A stretch of DNA of 64,000 nucleotides from contig ML978267.1 of the NCBI GenBank assembly GCA_010015745.1, positions 1 through 64,000 on the forward strand, written 5' to 3'. Each line of letters opens with the position of its first letter. Positions within the stretch are counted from its first letter, which is position 1. This stretch comes from Setomelanomma holmii. Lineage: Eukaryota; Ascomycota; Dothideomycetes; Pleosporales; Phaeosphaeriaceae. Shown here piece after piece: positions 9,689 through 20,960 of this stretch. The notes under the pieces are model-generated. The model was not told where the DNA came from. It worked only from the letters and a program-made list of their open reading frames with translations, and did no database searches. A program made the translations under genes and the position numbers.

Positions 9689-12600
9689 CTACACCATCCT
9701 CAACGTCCCCGCAACCCTCCCAAAAACACCAATAATCTCCCTCTCCAACACGCTCCCCACCCTCTCCATCAACAACCCATGCACCTCCCCCCTCTCCCCT
9801 GCTTCCGCAAACCTCCCCAATCCAACCAATACCTCGCTCCTCTCCTGCCCAGCAGCCCATTTCAAACACACTTCCGCAGCACACACCACCCGGACTACCA
9901 ACGTGAAAACCTCGGGCTTACTGGTCCACCCCAGCGCGCCGTCGCGCTCTAATTCCGCTACATGCGCCAATACGGCTAGAGCGTGGCGGATATACGCGAC
10001 CAGTCCCACGCGTAGGTTGGATGGGATCGATGCAGGTGGAAGTGCGGTTAAAATGCGGGTCCAAAGCACAGCGTCGAGGGTGTTGTCTTTGTATAGATTC
10101 TGTTTTTCGGTGGCGAAGAGCGCTGTGTCTTCTTTTCTTTCGTACTTGAGGACGGATTCGAAGGGGATGGGGAAGAGGCGTGTTGGGGTGGGTGTGTTTA
10201 GCAGACGGCGGAGGGCGGCGGTGGGGAGGTATGGGGATGTGGAGAATGTGCGGGAGAGAAAGTGTGCGAGGTGGTGGGATGTTAGGAGGGGGACTGTGTG
10301 CTTGACTTCTGGTCTCTTGATAAAGGTGCGGTTGGAGTCGTGCGTGATTTGATCGCGGAGAAGGGATGCGGTGGCAAGGGCGGCAATGTCGCGAATTTCA
10401 TCGTCGTCGTCGTTGAGGAGGTCGTAGAGAATGAAGGAGAGACCGAGGATAAGAGGACCTGTTGATTTGGATGTTGTGCTTGCCGTCCAGATGTGCTGAA
10501 GTGCCGCGAGCGACTGCACAGCTGCGAAGCGCATGTCGAAGGGGTTGGTGTCGATGATCGTCATGCGTATGAGGCGGATGTAGCGTGCTATTGCGCCTAA
10601 GACAGCGTGGCGATGAGAAGGGTAGCTAGTATATGCAAAATCCAAGAAGAAGCCGAGCAAATGTAAGGCGCTTTGCATATTTGAAGGCCGGCCTAAGAGG
10701 CATTGCGTTTCGAGCTTTTCGAGGGTGACCATGACTTGCTGCTTGGGAATATGATTGAAGAAGGCAGGCTTGTAATCGTGATTGGTGAGAGCTTTAGCCA
10801 GAACTGCTTGTACCTTTGAGATGACTTCAGGGTCTGTGGCACAGAGCACTAGGCTGTGTACGTCGGCAATGATTAGATCCAGTGTTATGGCGAGGCAGTT
10901 CGGTGGTCTAAGCTGAAGTATCTCATCGATTGTGTCCAGTGCCGTACAGCATGTGTCGCCATCTTTCTTGGCGAGCAGTCTTAGAGCTTCACCAATACCT
11001 TGGCAGTCCTTTGGTTCCAGCGAAGTGTCATTGCGAACAATGATTCTATTGATGAAGAATGCGCGTGCGAGCGCTTGTCGTAGGAGCGAGCCACCAGCCC
11101 GCTTCCTGACACCCAAGGCATAGTCGGGGCCTAATTCTGCAACACTTGTAAGATTTAACCATGCGTCGAGAGTCGAGGTGGCTTTTGGTCTGTGCAACAT
11201 GGTCATGCCGAACAAGCTGACAATATCGAACACAGCGGCTCGAACAAAGGGGCAGTAGCTGCTGACATAGCGTCCCACCTCCTCCATCAAGGACGAGAGG
11301 TCCTCAGGGCCTGTGACTAGTCAGGCAGATTCCAATCATGGAGGTGAAAAGACTTACCAAGGTAATTGGAATTGCGTAGCAGCTTTCTGAGCAAGTGCTT
11401 CACAGTGAGAAGTGTGCCATGCTGCAGGTTGACAAAGCTTTGTTCAGCTTTCAGCAGTGTGGAAATCGCTGCGCGCAACTGGCGGGTCGATCGCAACGAG
11501 ACCACTGTTCGTGCAGCCATGTCACGTAAATGCCAATGTGGGCTAGAAAGCAACCGCTCGACTGAGGCTACAATCCCATCGAGACTTGGCTCTGGCGGCC
11601 GAGCCTGACGCAATATTTGTAGAGCTGGGAAAACGCCTTCCGCGCCGTGAAGGTCGAAAGGCGAACCACTGTCTGGTGTGTCCTCAATTGATTGCTTTAG
11701 CGGGCCCTCCGGGTTGAGTAGCTCTGAAATCATGCCGACCAGATTAGTGTAATTGTCGTACGAGAAGCGCGATGTCTTTGCTCGATCCCGTTCTTTCCAG
11801 TCTTGCGCTTCATCACTACCGAGCAACCGCTCGATGAGAGCTTTGAACAGCATTAGGCTGCAGTTACGAATGGGCCATCTGCGAATAATCAGCAACGTGA
11901 CGTCGATCTGGGTTGATCAGTGTTCTCACGTTTCTGAATTTAATGTTCTCGCAGCAAGCTCGAGTCCTTGGCCCATGTATGTCTCGGACGCGACATTGAG
12001 CCTTGACGTGGTAAAGAACTCCTTGATACAATTCAGCGCATGCACCTGAGGTAGTCTAGACTCCTCAATGTTAGCACTCTGCGCCTCGACCGACGCTTCT
12101 GCGACAAGGTCTGTCATAGCGCGAGAGAAGAGATCGCCGGTGTCGGCAGCTAGGATACTCGCCATGAGCGCTGGGATGCCAGCAGATCTCCGAGTGATAG
12201 CCCCAGCTTTGTCTTGGATCGACAAAAGTGTTTCCTGTTGAGGTAAGCATTGTGAATAAGCCTAGTTGTGCCTCGACGTACTTTGTACCACGTCTCTGGT
12301 AGGGCGCGAATTGCAGGGATATTGGAAGATGTGCAACGGCAACAAATTGCTGCGAACGTCTGAGAAACAGTCGAGAACGCCCCACGATGTCGAAGCTCCA
12401 GCAGCTGCGTGAAACACAAGCTGCCTAATCTCTCGAACGAGGCGGGCGATATGAGTGAACGCTCATCATCGCCTACGGGCGCTTTGGTGATCATGACACG
12501 AAGCAGTGCACTGAGAGATTAGCTTGGAGTTCGTAGGAAGGCGACGTTACCCACCTAGATTCCTTGAGACCTCTCCATGAGTAGCTCAGAACTTCTTTTG

Positions 12601-14984
12601 TGTCGAGGCTAGCTTCCTCGTCAATCTCATCGGGCACATGACCCTCAGGTGCATCTGCGCAAAGAATGTGGTGGATGCAATTCCAGAAGTCTTCAACGTA
12701 GTCTAAGTTCTTGTCATGTGCTTGCTTCCACTGGAGAAATGTCTCACTCGGCGCAGCTACTATGGCGTCGTAGAAGCAATGTTGGTCGACAATGAGTCTG
12801 CAGGGTATTAGTGATTGGTGAGCACCTTAAGACTTCGTACGTACCGCAAAGCAGCAAAATAGCCGTGAACAGGCCGTTCGTTGACTGCCATAGAAAGATT
12901 TTGATGCGCATACGCGATAGTACTCCGGCACGCCTCGGTAAGATGCCTATACACTTCCATGCTGGATGAAAAAGTTGTGGGATTATGTGGTGCAGGGTGG
13001 TGGTCCAGCAACGAGAAAAGCAGTGCCCAGGCGCGGGCAACGCCGTCTGCCTGATCAGCTCGACCTGTACGAAGCTCAGTGGTTGCAGCACGATCCAAAT
13101 ACGAGCGCATCTCCGATAAAACGGCATTCTGACCTGCCAAAGGTTGAGCCGTCAAGCATAGCTGCAGAGCAGAGACTGCGGAGCTGCGAATATCATCGAA
13201 AGGATCGAGAATCAGATCTAGCAGCACCCGAGTCAGTCTTGGGTTGGCGATCTGGAGACCATGCGCCCAGTTCAACTGTCCCTGTGCAGACTTGGAGAGG
13301 TGCGAATGTGGAACGCCAGGGTCTATGCCCGATCTCAAAACGATCGTCAATGAATGTAGGGCTGTGATACGCCGCTGATACGATGCTGTACAGCGTAACT
13401 CCCACTCAAGAAAGCGGATATACCAGACGATGAACGCCAAAGCTTCGTACAACGCTCCGTTATCTGAGTGCTCAAATGATGAGCGTCTGTTACTGAAACA
13501 TGCCTTAGGTATCGGTAGTCGGCTGGAAACAAGTGCACGTGACTTAATCGTGACTTTGGTGAGCGTAGCGGTACTGGCTCTGAGACGGTCAAATAGTTTC
13601 TGCGTGTACCCATGTACCTCGCGGCGGAAGTTTGCATCGCTGTCTGTGTGTAGATGGACGAGATTCTTTCTAAGAGCCTGGAAGATACCAGCAGTCATTT
13701 GACGTGTTATTGAGGTCGAGTAGACGGACAAGAACATGCCAGCGAGTCGGACTTCAGGTTCTGGATGAGACATCCACTGCCCAAAGACATCGTCCGGAAG
13801 GTAGATAGCACCGTCGTGAAGCTGGACATCTTTACAGGTCCTATAGTCTGCGCATATACATGAGCCATATCCGCAATATTCAAGTCCAGTCGCATACCAT
13901 TGTCTCGTATGATAGTAAGCTCCTTGCCAGCCTCTATCGCTGTCAAGAAGATCCGAAACTCCTCGTGTTCACTCAGGCTGTTGTCATGAGCCTCCAAAGC
14001 TTTCAATGCTTCGGGTAGCGGTCCCTCCAGTCTCATATGCTTGCTAAAGTGCAGATAGGACAAGAATCGCATGTACTCTTCGATGTCTGGCAGGAAGCAA
14101 TGAGGAAAGACGTGCGTCTTGAACTCTTGCATGCGATCCGGCCAGTCATGCAACGACCAAACGACTGGCTGGATCCAGAATGGCGAGATAGCACCACTTT
14201 GGGTTGTTGTTTCATCTGGGAGCTTGCGAGCTTGAAGAAGGTAGTTCTTGACCAAGTGTCCGGCGGAAAGGGATGTGTCATGATGTACGATCCACGTGAG
14301 GAAGGCTTGAAAGAGGATCTGCAACGATGACGACCTTTCATATACGCCAGACGAACGCGTGAGGACTTCCCCGTGAATCTCAACAAGCTGAGCAATTGTA
14401 ACTACGTCACGGAGAAGGAAGTGAGCCAATCCCTGGAGAGCTGGTTTGACTTTGGTGCGGTCCTGCCGATCACATATGATGTCTAGAAAAGTTCTCGAGG
14501 CCAGCTTTCGAAGTTCGTAGGCGCGGTTACTGCCGTGCTTGGTGATGACACTGGTCAATACCAATAACATCTGCCTCATGGACTTGCCCTTGGCATTGTC
14601 GGATCTTTGGAGGTAAATATACAAGGTTCGAAGCCATACTGAGTCATCTAACAATGCATCCCATGCATGCTCCGAGTCTGAAGCCTGGCAAAATTCAATG
14701 ATCGCGCATAGTGCGTTAGAGGCAGCTGCGCGATGAGCAGGGCTTAGATTTGGAATATCTGCTGTCGCCAAAACCGGATCAAGAAGGACGTGCAATTCCC
14801 TATGCATGAGTTAGCGGTGACTCACGTGATCAACATAAAGTTCACGGACTTTGCGTCCTTACTTCACACCAATGGCTGGCTCTTTCTTTGCAAAGTCAGG
14901 CAGAGCCTTTGACGCGTTTCTTGCTAGATCGCGCAGTGTCTTGTCTGGTACAGGCAGACATGACTCCACCGTAGCATCTGCCAT
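9689..14984 (-). CDS. TRM732: THADA/Trm732-like protein (DUF2428), tRNA Nm32 methylation partner
   Basis: Eight exons: 14984-14863, 14799-13898, 13847-12845, 12797-12555, 12510-12282, 12234-11930, 11878-11358 and 11310-9689. Introns are 44-63 nt and all phases agree; 1648 aa. Yeast Trm732 binds Trm7 for 2'-O-methylation of tRNA position 32; human THADA is the homologue. Evidence: ARM/HEAT-like helices throughout; the DUF2428 core RRSAGIPALMASILAAD, LPQVHALNCIKEFFTT and WPIRNCSLMLFKALIERLLG (about residues 840-960); and WMSHPEPEVRLAG before it. Intron 2 uses the more distal of two nearby AGs: the nearer TAG acceptor would leave the frame. The start MADATVESCLPVPDK is the first ATG. Nothing suggests truncation. 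Divergent from the 1406-aa gene. Confidence 0.92.
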
Positions 14985-15883
14985 TGCGCGCGGCTGATGC
15001 TATCTGAGCACCGTGAGGAATAGCACAAAAATGCAGATTTTCGAATTCATGCTTCGCATCTCCTGCCGAGTGAGTGGGTTAACGCTAGCGTGGCTTACAT
15101 AATCCAACGACAAGCTCAAATTGGCGCGCACACTCAAGCCCCTCCTAATTCCAACCACCAACGATCGAGAAAGCATAGAGGACCGCTCCGGATCCTTCGA
15201 AATACAAGTGAAATCATAGAGATCCGCGAAATATACTATGGCCCCGAACAAATTTCAGGGAGACGGAACGTCACGACGCGTCACTGAATGTGCCACACAA
15301 CCTTAGAAGGCATGCGCAGTGCCATTGACGCAGTCTACTCTCGTCTATGAGGTCGCGCAGTCTTATGCATTCTGGACGCCTCACTCGAGCTCGAGCCGGC
15401 GAAGGAGGTGCTGTCTCCTATTTCGGACATCATGATTGCAATTGAGCGTGTGCAGTGGTCCACAAGTCAAGATCTGGCGGCCAGACAATACGTCAAAACA
15501 TTGTGTCGTACTGTCCATGTGCTCGCCGTAGTAGTTTTCCCCCCCAGTGTCTGCACTTTCTGGAAAGGGCAGCATGAAGTGCTTGGGGGGGCGTATGTTC
15601 ATCACAAAGCGACGAATTAAAGGAAGTCCAGTGCGTCATTTGTTACAGTTCACATCGTCTTCTCTGCTGTCGTTGAGTCGAGAGACAAACGCGCTTCTGC
15701 AAGGAGATTTGCTTCACGTTTACCTGCCCTCGACGATGGCGAAGTTCTCGCGTTTGTATTGGCAGGAATTCCGGTCCTTTCCGTCATTTCTTATAATGTG
15801 CAACTGTCCGGTCCAATCCAGACAATTTATCGAACGTATACGTGTTAATGAGCTAGCAAAGTACCTCTCGGGGTTGTTTTAGT
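14985..15883. other. divergent intergenic region
   Basis: 899 bp between the starts of the THADA-like gene (minus) and the 1406-aa gene (plus). A 74-codon minus-strand ORF (15605-15381) is open but matches nothing I recognise. No RNA gene was seen. Confidence 0.45.
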
Positions 15884-18800
15884 ATGTCGGAAACCGCCTT
15901 GCGCGATCATGGCTCCAATCAAGGAGGTAGCAATTGGCTGTTTTGTACTCCTCCGCCCGAGGAGATGCAAGATCGTGTCCTTGGCGCGATCGAGGAGGAA
16001 GATGCTGCGAAGACAATGCCCGATACGCCGAATCGATCGGTTCATTGGCCCGTCAACGGGGCGATGTCTTCTCCCACGTATGATCAGGAGCCGCAGGATG
16101 GCTTTGAGGCTGCCACACTCGAAGAAACTCCGTCAGCACCATATCAGAACACCGAGGCAGACGATCTGTGGATTTTGGACCCGAACTGGCTTCAGCTCGG
16201 ACTTCAGCAAGGGCACCAGAATCACGAACCGTGCATTGCCAAAGGTGGAAGCCTCGCGATGGCGTCTTCCGGTGCGTCTCTCACTACTCAGAGTGATCCA
16301 GCTAATGGAGGCGCTACTTCAGCGTCCTCTCACCTCAAGTCTGGCAATCTCGGCAAGTCTCACGCAACCGCAATTACATCCACGAACCTCAAACAAGTAC
16401 CTCAAATCACTGGTGCACAAAGCCAGACGATTCAGCCACTCTCCCTCGGAAAGTTCACGGGGTATTTGACCAGCGAGGACGAGGACACCATCGACACTCC
16501 CACAGCTAAGAAGACAACCCAGAAGAAGCACTCAAAGAAGATAGGCAATCGGTCGCTGACAAAGAATACCCGCAAATCCTGCAGGCGAGACAAAACCCGA
16601 AACTTCAACTCCGCCGAGTTTGTGGATAATGATAGTGACGGAGTCGAGAGCGATCACGAAGACTCTGCATTCCACAAGGAGTCGCAGCACGAGCCATCAC
16701 CGCTATATCGACTAGCTGAGGCTGGTCTGAACATGCAATTGCGCAAGAACGAAGCACCAAACTCGAAAGCTGACAGCACAAGCGAAGTTCAAACTCGTGT
16801 CTCTACAAATATGACGGCCAAAGGCAGAAATGTGCCAATGAAACGACTGGCTTCGTCTCAAGCAATGCGTAAGGAAGAGTACAAACGTCCGAAGACGCTA
16901 GGCGGTTTCTTGGACGATTCTGATGGAGATGGAGATGAGGCGAGCACGTCAGAGGCTGAAAATAGAAGCCACGGGGGCCGCCACCGTAGCGAAGATGAAG
17001 ACGATGGAGACAATGAAGAGGACGTTCCCGCAACTCCACCTCCACCGCCGAGATATCTCTCCATGGATCAACGAAAGATAATACCAAGCCCGGCGCCGAC
17101 TATGGATGGACGGGGCGTTAATCTCGCTCGGTTGCGTAACTTGCTGGGCAAGCCACGGCAGACTTCGTTTCCAAATCGCAAACCTTCAATGTCGCTGAAG
17201 ACAGGCCTACCCACTTTGATGAAGCCTGCACCCACATCAACGCTGAGGCCGCAGGACAGCGGTCCTGAAGCATCGAATGGTCCTCGCGCAAATCCATTAC
17301 AACCAAGACACCTACCAGAAGTTCGTGCTACAGCCCTTCCTGGAAACCTCCAGTCCACGACCACCTCCACGAATGCTCCGTCTCGAAACAAATCAACACC
17401 GACGCATCATATTGGCCCAGGACTTAGTCAAAGTGTATCAGCCTTACCTACCGCATCTCAGCCAACTCCCACTCGAGCGAGAACCGGGATGTTTGGTTCG
17501 ATTGTCACCTCTCCGCGCAAAGCGTCGTGTGCTATGGCAACAAAGGGCAGCATGACTCCGCTTCAGCAGAACAAGCCTGTCGCTGCCAGAGCCTCTTCGA
17601 GCAATCTAAAGCCTGCTCGAAAAACGGTCGCAGCGACGAACGACACGCAAGGTACCTCTATTGGTGGCCATTCACGTAGTAGCTCCCAGTCGGCAGGCAG
17701 TGTTGGGCTCATTGGCGGTCTACTTCAGGGCATTCGGCAGAGCAGCAGCAGCAGTCGTGTGGTGGAGTTCACACCGAACAAAGCTGCATCACCGCCAATT
17801 GCAAAGACTGACAAGAGTAATTCAAAGCAGCCAGCTGAGCACCAGACGCGCAATGAGCCCTGTGAGGCTCAAGTCCTGCAGACAGCACGGCCAGAGCATG
17901 GCAAGTTATCTACGTGCGGTAAGGCGAATGCCATTCATGAGAATGTAGTTCCGTCCAGAAATGGTCTCATAACACCTCCCGAAGGAGAGGAGCAGCCCAC
18001 CTCGCTTGAACATTCGGAACCGCACCCTGTACCTCGTGGTAAGCAAGGTCTCAACACAAAAGCAGCAGAGCATGTACCAATGAGCGTGATTTCCGACACT
18101 AGGGCTCAATCCATTGGCTCAAGAAGTGCAAGGATGGACGGTCTGCCCCATAAGGAGCCACTCGATTTCCCTGTAGCCAGGTCAGCTGCCATTGGAGTCG
18201 ATGAGGATGTACAGCACAGCTCAGTAGCCGTTGCCAACTTAAAAGGGCTGTCAGACCCAACAACGAACACTGCTATTAAAATTCCTCGCCAGACATCCTC
18301 CCTGAGCAAACCTCCATCGAATCGGACGGAATCTGGGCAGAGATCTTCGACAGCGGCAGTCCCACCGGGCAAAACCAGTGTAGCGCCAGCGACCAATTCA
18401 AATATCACAACTCGGCGGCAGCAACTTTCAAATGCAGCAGCACCGCAACTAAAAAAGGCTGTTGACGGCTTTTCGAATGCGGAAATCACAGAAGTGAAGC
18501 TATCTCACTCTCGCCCGGAAAGTTCCAGCGCTCAGAAGCGAGCCCCCGACCCAAGATCGGACATCACTCGCAAGACAATGGTAACTGTCAGCATTCACAC
18601 CAAAAAGCCTCTATCAATGGCAGCGAAACTTTCGGCTCCCCCACAAACCTCCTCAGCTACTCATACAACTCAGCAGAAGGACCCATCCTCAGTATCTGGG
18701 CATGTGCCGTGCCAGGAACAGCCAAGTCCAACATCAACAACGCCCCAAACGCAAACAGCTCCGATGCGACCTGTCAGGCAGAGAGCAGGAGAGATTGGTG

Positions 18801-20104
18801 TGAACGCAGCGGTCTCCGAGAGCACTACAATCATAAACCCAATTTCGGAGGCTACCTCTTCTCCGCATGATGAGAAGAAGAGTGCATCGAAAGCCAAAGC
18901 ACCATCAAATCCAGCTGCCAATGCGACCCCAGCTCCAAATCTACCGGTCGCTACAGTCTTGACATCTTCTCCAGGAATTGCCTCAGGCTCTGTAAAGGCG
19001 CCTGAACAAACCGAGATTGCTCAAACGGCGGCAGTTGATATACCACAAGATGCAAACCACATTGACCCGCAGCGAAACGGGCAAACCAACCAAGACATCG
19101 TCACAAAGGCTCAGAGGGGAGCGACTTCGAATCCTGCGATGGAGCACGAACCCGCTTTAGCTGCCAACATGCCACAGTTGGTTCCTGTTATCCTGGAGAA
19201 GGCACTTCATCAAATGCAGCCACCACTTCAAACTCCACAGACTGCTCAAGTCCTCACTAAGCCCACTAATAATGCGGAAGAACAGCAAGCAAGATCGGCC
19301 CTCAATGACGATTTGCCCGAGTTCTTTCTGAACAGCTCGCCCAACCCGGTCCCGGGTGCCGAGCCAGTCTTCGAGTACTCCCTGCACCAAAAGATATGGT
19401 CTGACAAACAACCGGAGGACCTCGCTGCATCATCCGGGATCTCACGGACCTTCACTTGGCTAGAGCAAGCCAATGCGCATGCTCAGCAGTTCTTCCAGCA
19501 CATGCGCAACCAGTATCAGCAGCACTTCACCATCTATTTCTCGGGATGGAAGACACAGAAAGATGACCATGGCTGCGACGTTCTAAGCGGCACCTTTTCG
19601 CCCATCAACAACCCTGCCAGAAAGAGCTACATCAAAGTCTGGGTGCAGCGCGACTACGTGAGTGCATATGCTGGGGTCAAGCCCGCAGATCTGCCATGCA
19701 CGCCGTTCGTCGCGAAGACAGTATATATCCTACGACTCTTCAAGCTCATTGACTCTGACAATGAGTCTGATGTGGAAGACGCGACCGACGAACCAAGCCG
19801 CGAGACCAAAACGGATTTTGCAACGCGCATATGCCACCCCCTTCCACGCACAGAGTGCTACACCACCCTCGACGCAGCGAATCGCGCTGCTCGTGATGTG
19901 CAGATCGAACTTAGCCTCGAGAAGAATCCATCGGAGATGAATAGGATATGGCAGCAGCAAAAACGGAAGGAGCTCCATGATAAAGTGCAAGAGTTGGGAG
20001 ATGACAAGTGCTGGAAGAGCGAGTTCAACGGATTGGGGCTGGGCTCGGATAGGTTTGAGTTAGTGGCTGAGAAGGTGGGATTGTGTGGGCCAAGGAATAT
20101 TTGA
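15884..20104 (+). CDS. large, mostly disordered protein of unknown function
   Basis: One uninterrupted 1406-codon ORF, a striking length for this intron-rich genome. I do not recognise a family. Residues 1 to about 1130 are low-complexity (Ser, Thr, Pro, Gln, Ala) with basic patches (KKTTQKKHSKKIGNR near 210) and a long acidic run (SEDEDDGDNEEDV near 370) followed by TPPPPPRYLS. The last ~260 residues look folded: aromatic and charged, including SRTFTWLEQANAHAQQFFQH, QHFTIYFSGWKT, SYIKVWVQRDYVSAY and RTECYTTLDAANRAARDVQI. Basic and acidic tracts suggest a nuclear protein; this is inference only. Start: first ATG, immediately after an in-frame TAG. The length and consistent codon use make it a real gene. 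Confidence 0.85.
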   Translation: MSETALRDHGSNQGGSNWLFCTPPPEEMQDRVLGAIEEEDAAKTMPDTPNRSVHWPVNGAMSSPTYDQEPQDGFEAATLEETPSAPYQNTEADDLWILDPNWLQLGLQQGHQNHEPCIAKGGSLAMASSGASLTTQSDPANGGATSASSHLKSGNLGKSHATAITSTNLKQVPQITGAQSQTIQPLSLGKFTGYLTSEDEDTIDTPTAKKTTQKKHSKKIGNRSLTKNTRKSCRRDKTRNFNSAEFVDNDSDGVESDHEDSAFHKESQHEPSPLYRLAEAGLNMQLRKNEAPNSKADSTSEVQTRVSTNMTAKGRNVPMKRLASSQAMRKEEYKRPKTLGGFLDDSDGDGDEASTSEAENRSHGGRHRSEDEDDGDNEEDVPATPPPPPRYLSMDQRKIIPSPAPTMDGRGVNLARLRNLLGKPRQTSFPNRKPSMSLKTGLPTLMKPAPTSTLRPQDSGPEASNGPRANPLQPRHLPEVRATALPGNLQSTTTSTNAPSRNKSTPTHHIGPGLSQSVSALPTASQPTPTRARTGMFGSIVTSPRKASCAMATKGSMTPLQQNKPVAARASSSNLKPARKTVAATNDTQGTSIGGHSRSSSQSAGSVGLIGGLLQGIRQSSSSSRVVEFTPNKAASPPIAKTDKSNSKQPAEHQTRNEPCEAQVLQTARPEHGKLSTCGKANAIHENVVPSRNGLITPPEGEEQPTSLEHSEPHPVPRGKQGLNTKAAEHVPMSVISDTRAQSIGSRSARMDGLPHKEPLDFPVARSAAIGVDEDVQHSSVAVANLKGLSDPTTNTAIKIPRQTSSLSKPPSNRTESGQRSSTAAVPPGKTSVAPATNSNITTRRQQLSNAAAPQLKKAVDGFSNAEITEVKLSHSRPESSSAQKRAPDPRSDITRKTMVTVSIHTKKPLSMAAKLSAPPQTSSATHTTQQKDPSSVSGHVPCQEQPSPTSTTPQTQTAPMRPVRQRAGEIGVNAAVSESTTIINPISEATSSPHDEKKSASKAKAPSNPAANATPAPNLPVATVLTSSPGIASGSVKAPEQTEIAQTAAVDIPQDANHIDPQRNGQTNQDIVTKAQRGATSNPAMEHEPALAANMPQLVPVILEKALHQMQPPLQTPQTAQVLTKPTNNAEEQQARSALNDDLPEFFLNSSPNPVPGAEPVFEYSLHQKIWSDKQPEDLAASSGISRTFTWLEQANAHAQQFFQHMRNQYQQHFTIYFSGWKTQKDDHGCDVLSGTFSPINNPARKSYIKVWVQRDYVSAYAGVKPADLPCTPFVAKTVYILRLFKLIDSDNESDVEDATDEPSRETKTDFATRICHPLPRTECYTTLDAANRAARDVQIELSLEKNPSEMNRIWQQQKRKELHDKVQELGDDKCWKSEFNGLGLGSDRFELVAEKVGLCGPRNI

Positions 20105-20469
20105 GGAATTGTGTGTGGTGATTGTGGCGGACGGATGAGACAGGTGGAAACAGAGGGTGGTGAGGGTGTACCTCGTGCTGGAAGCTCTCTGCAAGAATCT
20201 TGAGATGCGGCGATTGTTTCTTAAGCACGACGTGTCATCCGAGAGAGACTCTGGGGCTGGAGGATCGCTGACCATATGCACTGAAAACATGCTGACTGGC
20301 ATATCTCATATTCATATGAACGATTACTAGAATAGATTTAAAATCCTATGTCTCTCAGCATCATCGTGATAATTCTTCGACGACATGACCAACAAATAGC
20401 GGCGAAGACGTGCATTCAATACCAAGTGAATCAACAAGACGCAAAAATATCCAAAAAGATAGTCAGATG
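20105..20469. other. intergenic between the 1406-aa gene and tRNA-Met
   Basis: 3' UTR of the plus-strand gene and the 3' flank of the minus-strand tRNA. AT-richer than the surroundings, with A5 runs at 20443-20447 and 20453-20457 (T runs on the tRNA strand). No ORF of note. Confidence 0.5.
20453..20457 (-). terminator. RNA polymerase III terminator (T5) of tRNA-iMet
   Basis: A run of five T on the minus strand, 12 nt after the tRNA discriminator base, with a second T5 run at 20443-20447 as back-up. This is the normal Pol III termination signal and supports the tRNA being a transcribed gene, not a dead fragment. Confidence 0.8.
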
Positions 20470-20596
20470 TAGCTGCTGCTCGTTTCGATCGAGCGTCCTC
20501 CGGGTTATGAGCCCTGGTTGCTTATTAGCGTGATTGGTCGTAATGGTGTAGAATGTATGGTGACTTACCGGCGCGCTTCCGCTGCGCCAAGCAGCT
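20470..20596 (-). tRNA. initiator tRNA-Met (CAT) interrupted by a 55-nt insert in the anticodon stem
   Basis: Read on the minus strand. Acceptor 5' strand AGCTGCT (20596-20590) pairs perfectly with AGCAGCT (20477-20471); the discriminator is A20470. The D arm is GCGC/GCGC with loop AGCGGAA. The anticodon stem CCGGG/CCCGG forms only if 20568-20514 is removed; the loop is then CTCATAA with anticodon CAT at 20509-20507. The variable loop is AGGAC. The T arm is GCTCG/CGAGC with loop ATCGAAA, which has the A54/A60 pattern of eukaryotic initiator tRNA, as does the A1:T72 pair. The mature body is 72 nt (20596-20569 plus 20513-20470). Internal A box (TGGCGCAGCGG) and B box are both intact. A Pol III T5 terminator follows. 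Standard tRNA predictors expecting a 37/38 intron may miss it. Confidence 0.9.
20514..20568 (-). other. spliceosomal-type intron or insert inside tRNA-iMet
   Basis: 55 nt beginning GTAAGTCACC and ending AAGCAACCAG, with a CTAAT branch-like motif about 15 nt before the end. Size, 5' site, branch site and 3' site are those of the protein-gene introns in this window. It lies between tRNA positions 29 and 30 (5' strand of the anticodon stem), upstream of the anticodon, unlike the canonical eukaryotic tRNA intron after position 37. Because G flanks both ends, the boundary can slide by one base. Confidence 0.75.
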
Positions 20597-20960
20597 TTGT
20601 TATCTGATTGGATGTACATTTTGAGAACTAGTTGCAATATATATGTAGTATTTTATGTATACTCCCTCGTATTGTATGCTATGGTGATACTTTTGTTGGA
20701 ATAATGAAACTTGACGTTGCGCGATGTGATTGCATGGATCAGGAAAACTCTGCTATGAGTCAGACCTAAGTTAGGGCTACGGAAAATTTGGAGAACGGGT
20801 GGATGTCATATGCAACACCAACACCATGACCCGGACCAACCAGAAACAACCAGACGCCACGCTAAGTAAGATCACATCATCCATCATCATGAATCCCCGT
20901 GTCCCTGAATCACGCTCCAAGTGCGTCGTAATGGTCCGAGGACTTCACACGTTCATACTA
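20597..20960. other. intergenic upstream of tRNA-iMet
   Basis: 364 bp between the tRNA 5' end and the stop of the amidase gene. Fairly AT-rich (runs such as ATATATATGTAG), with no ORF of note. Confidence 0.5.
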
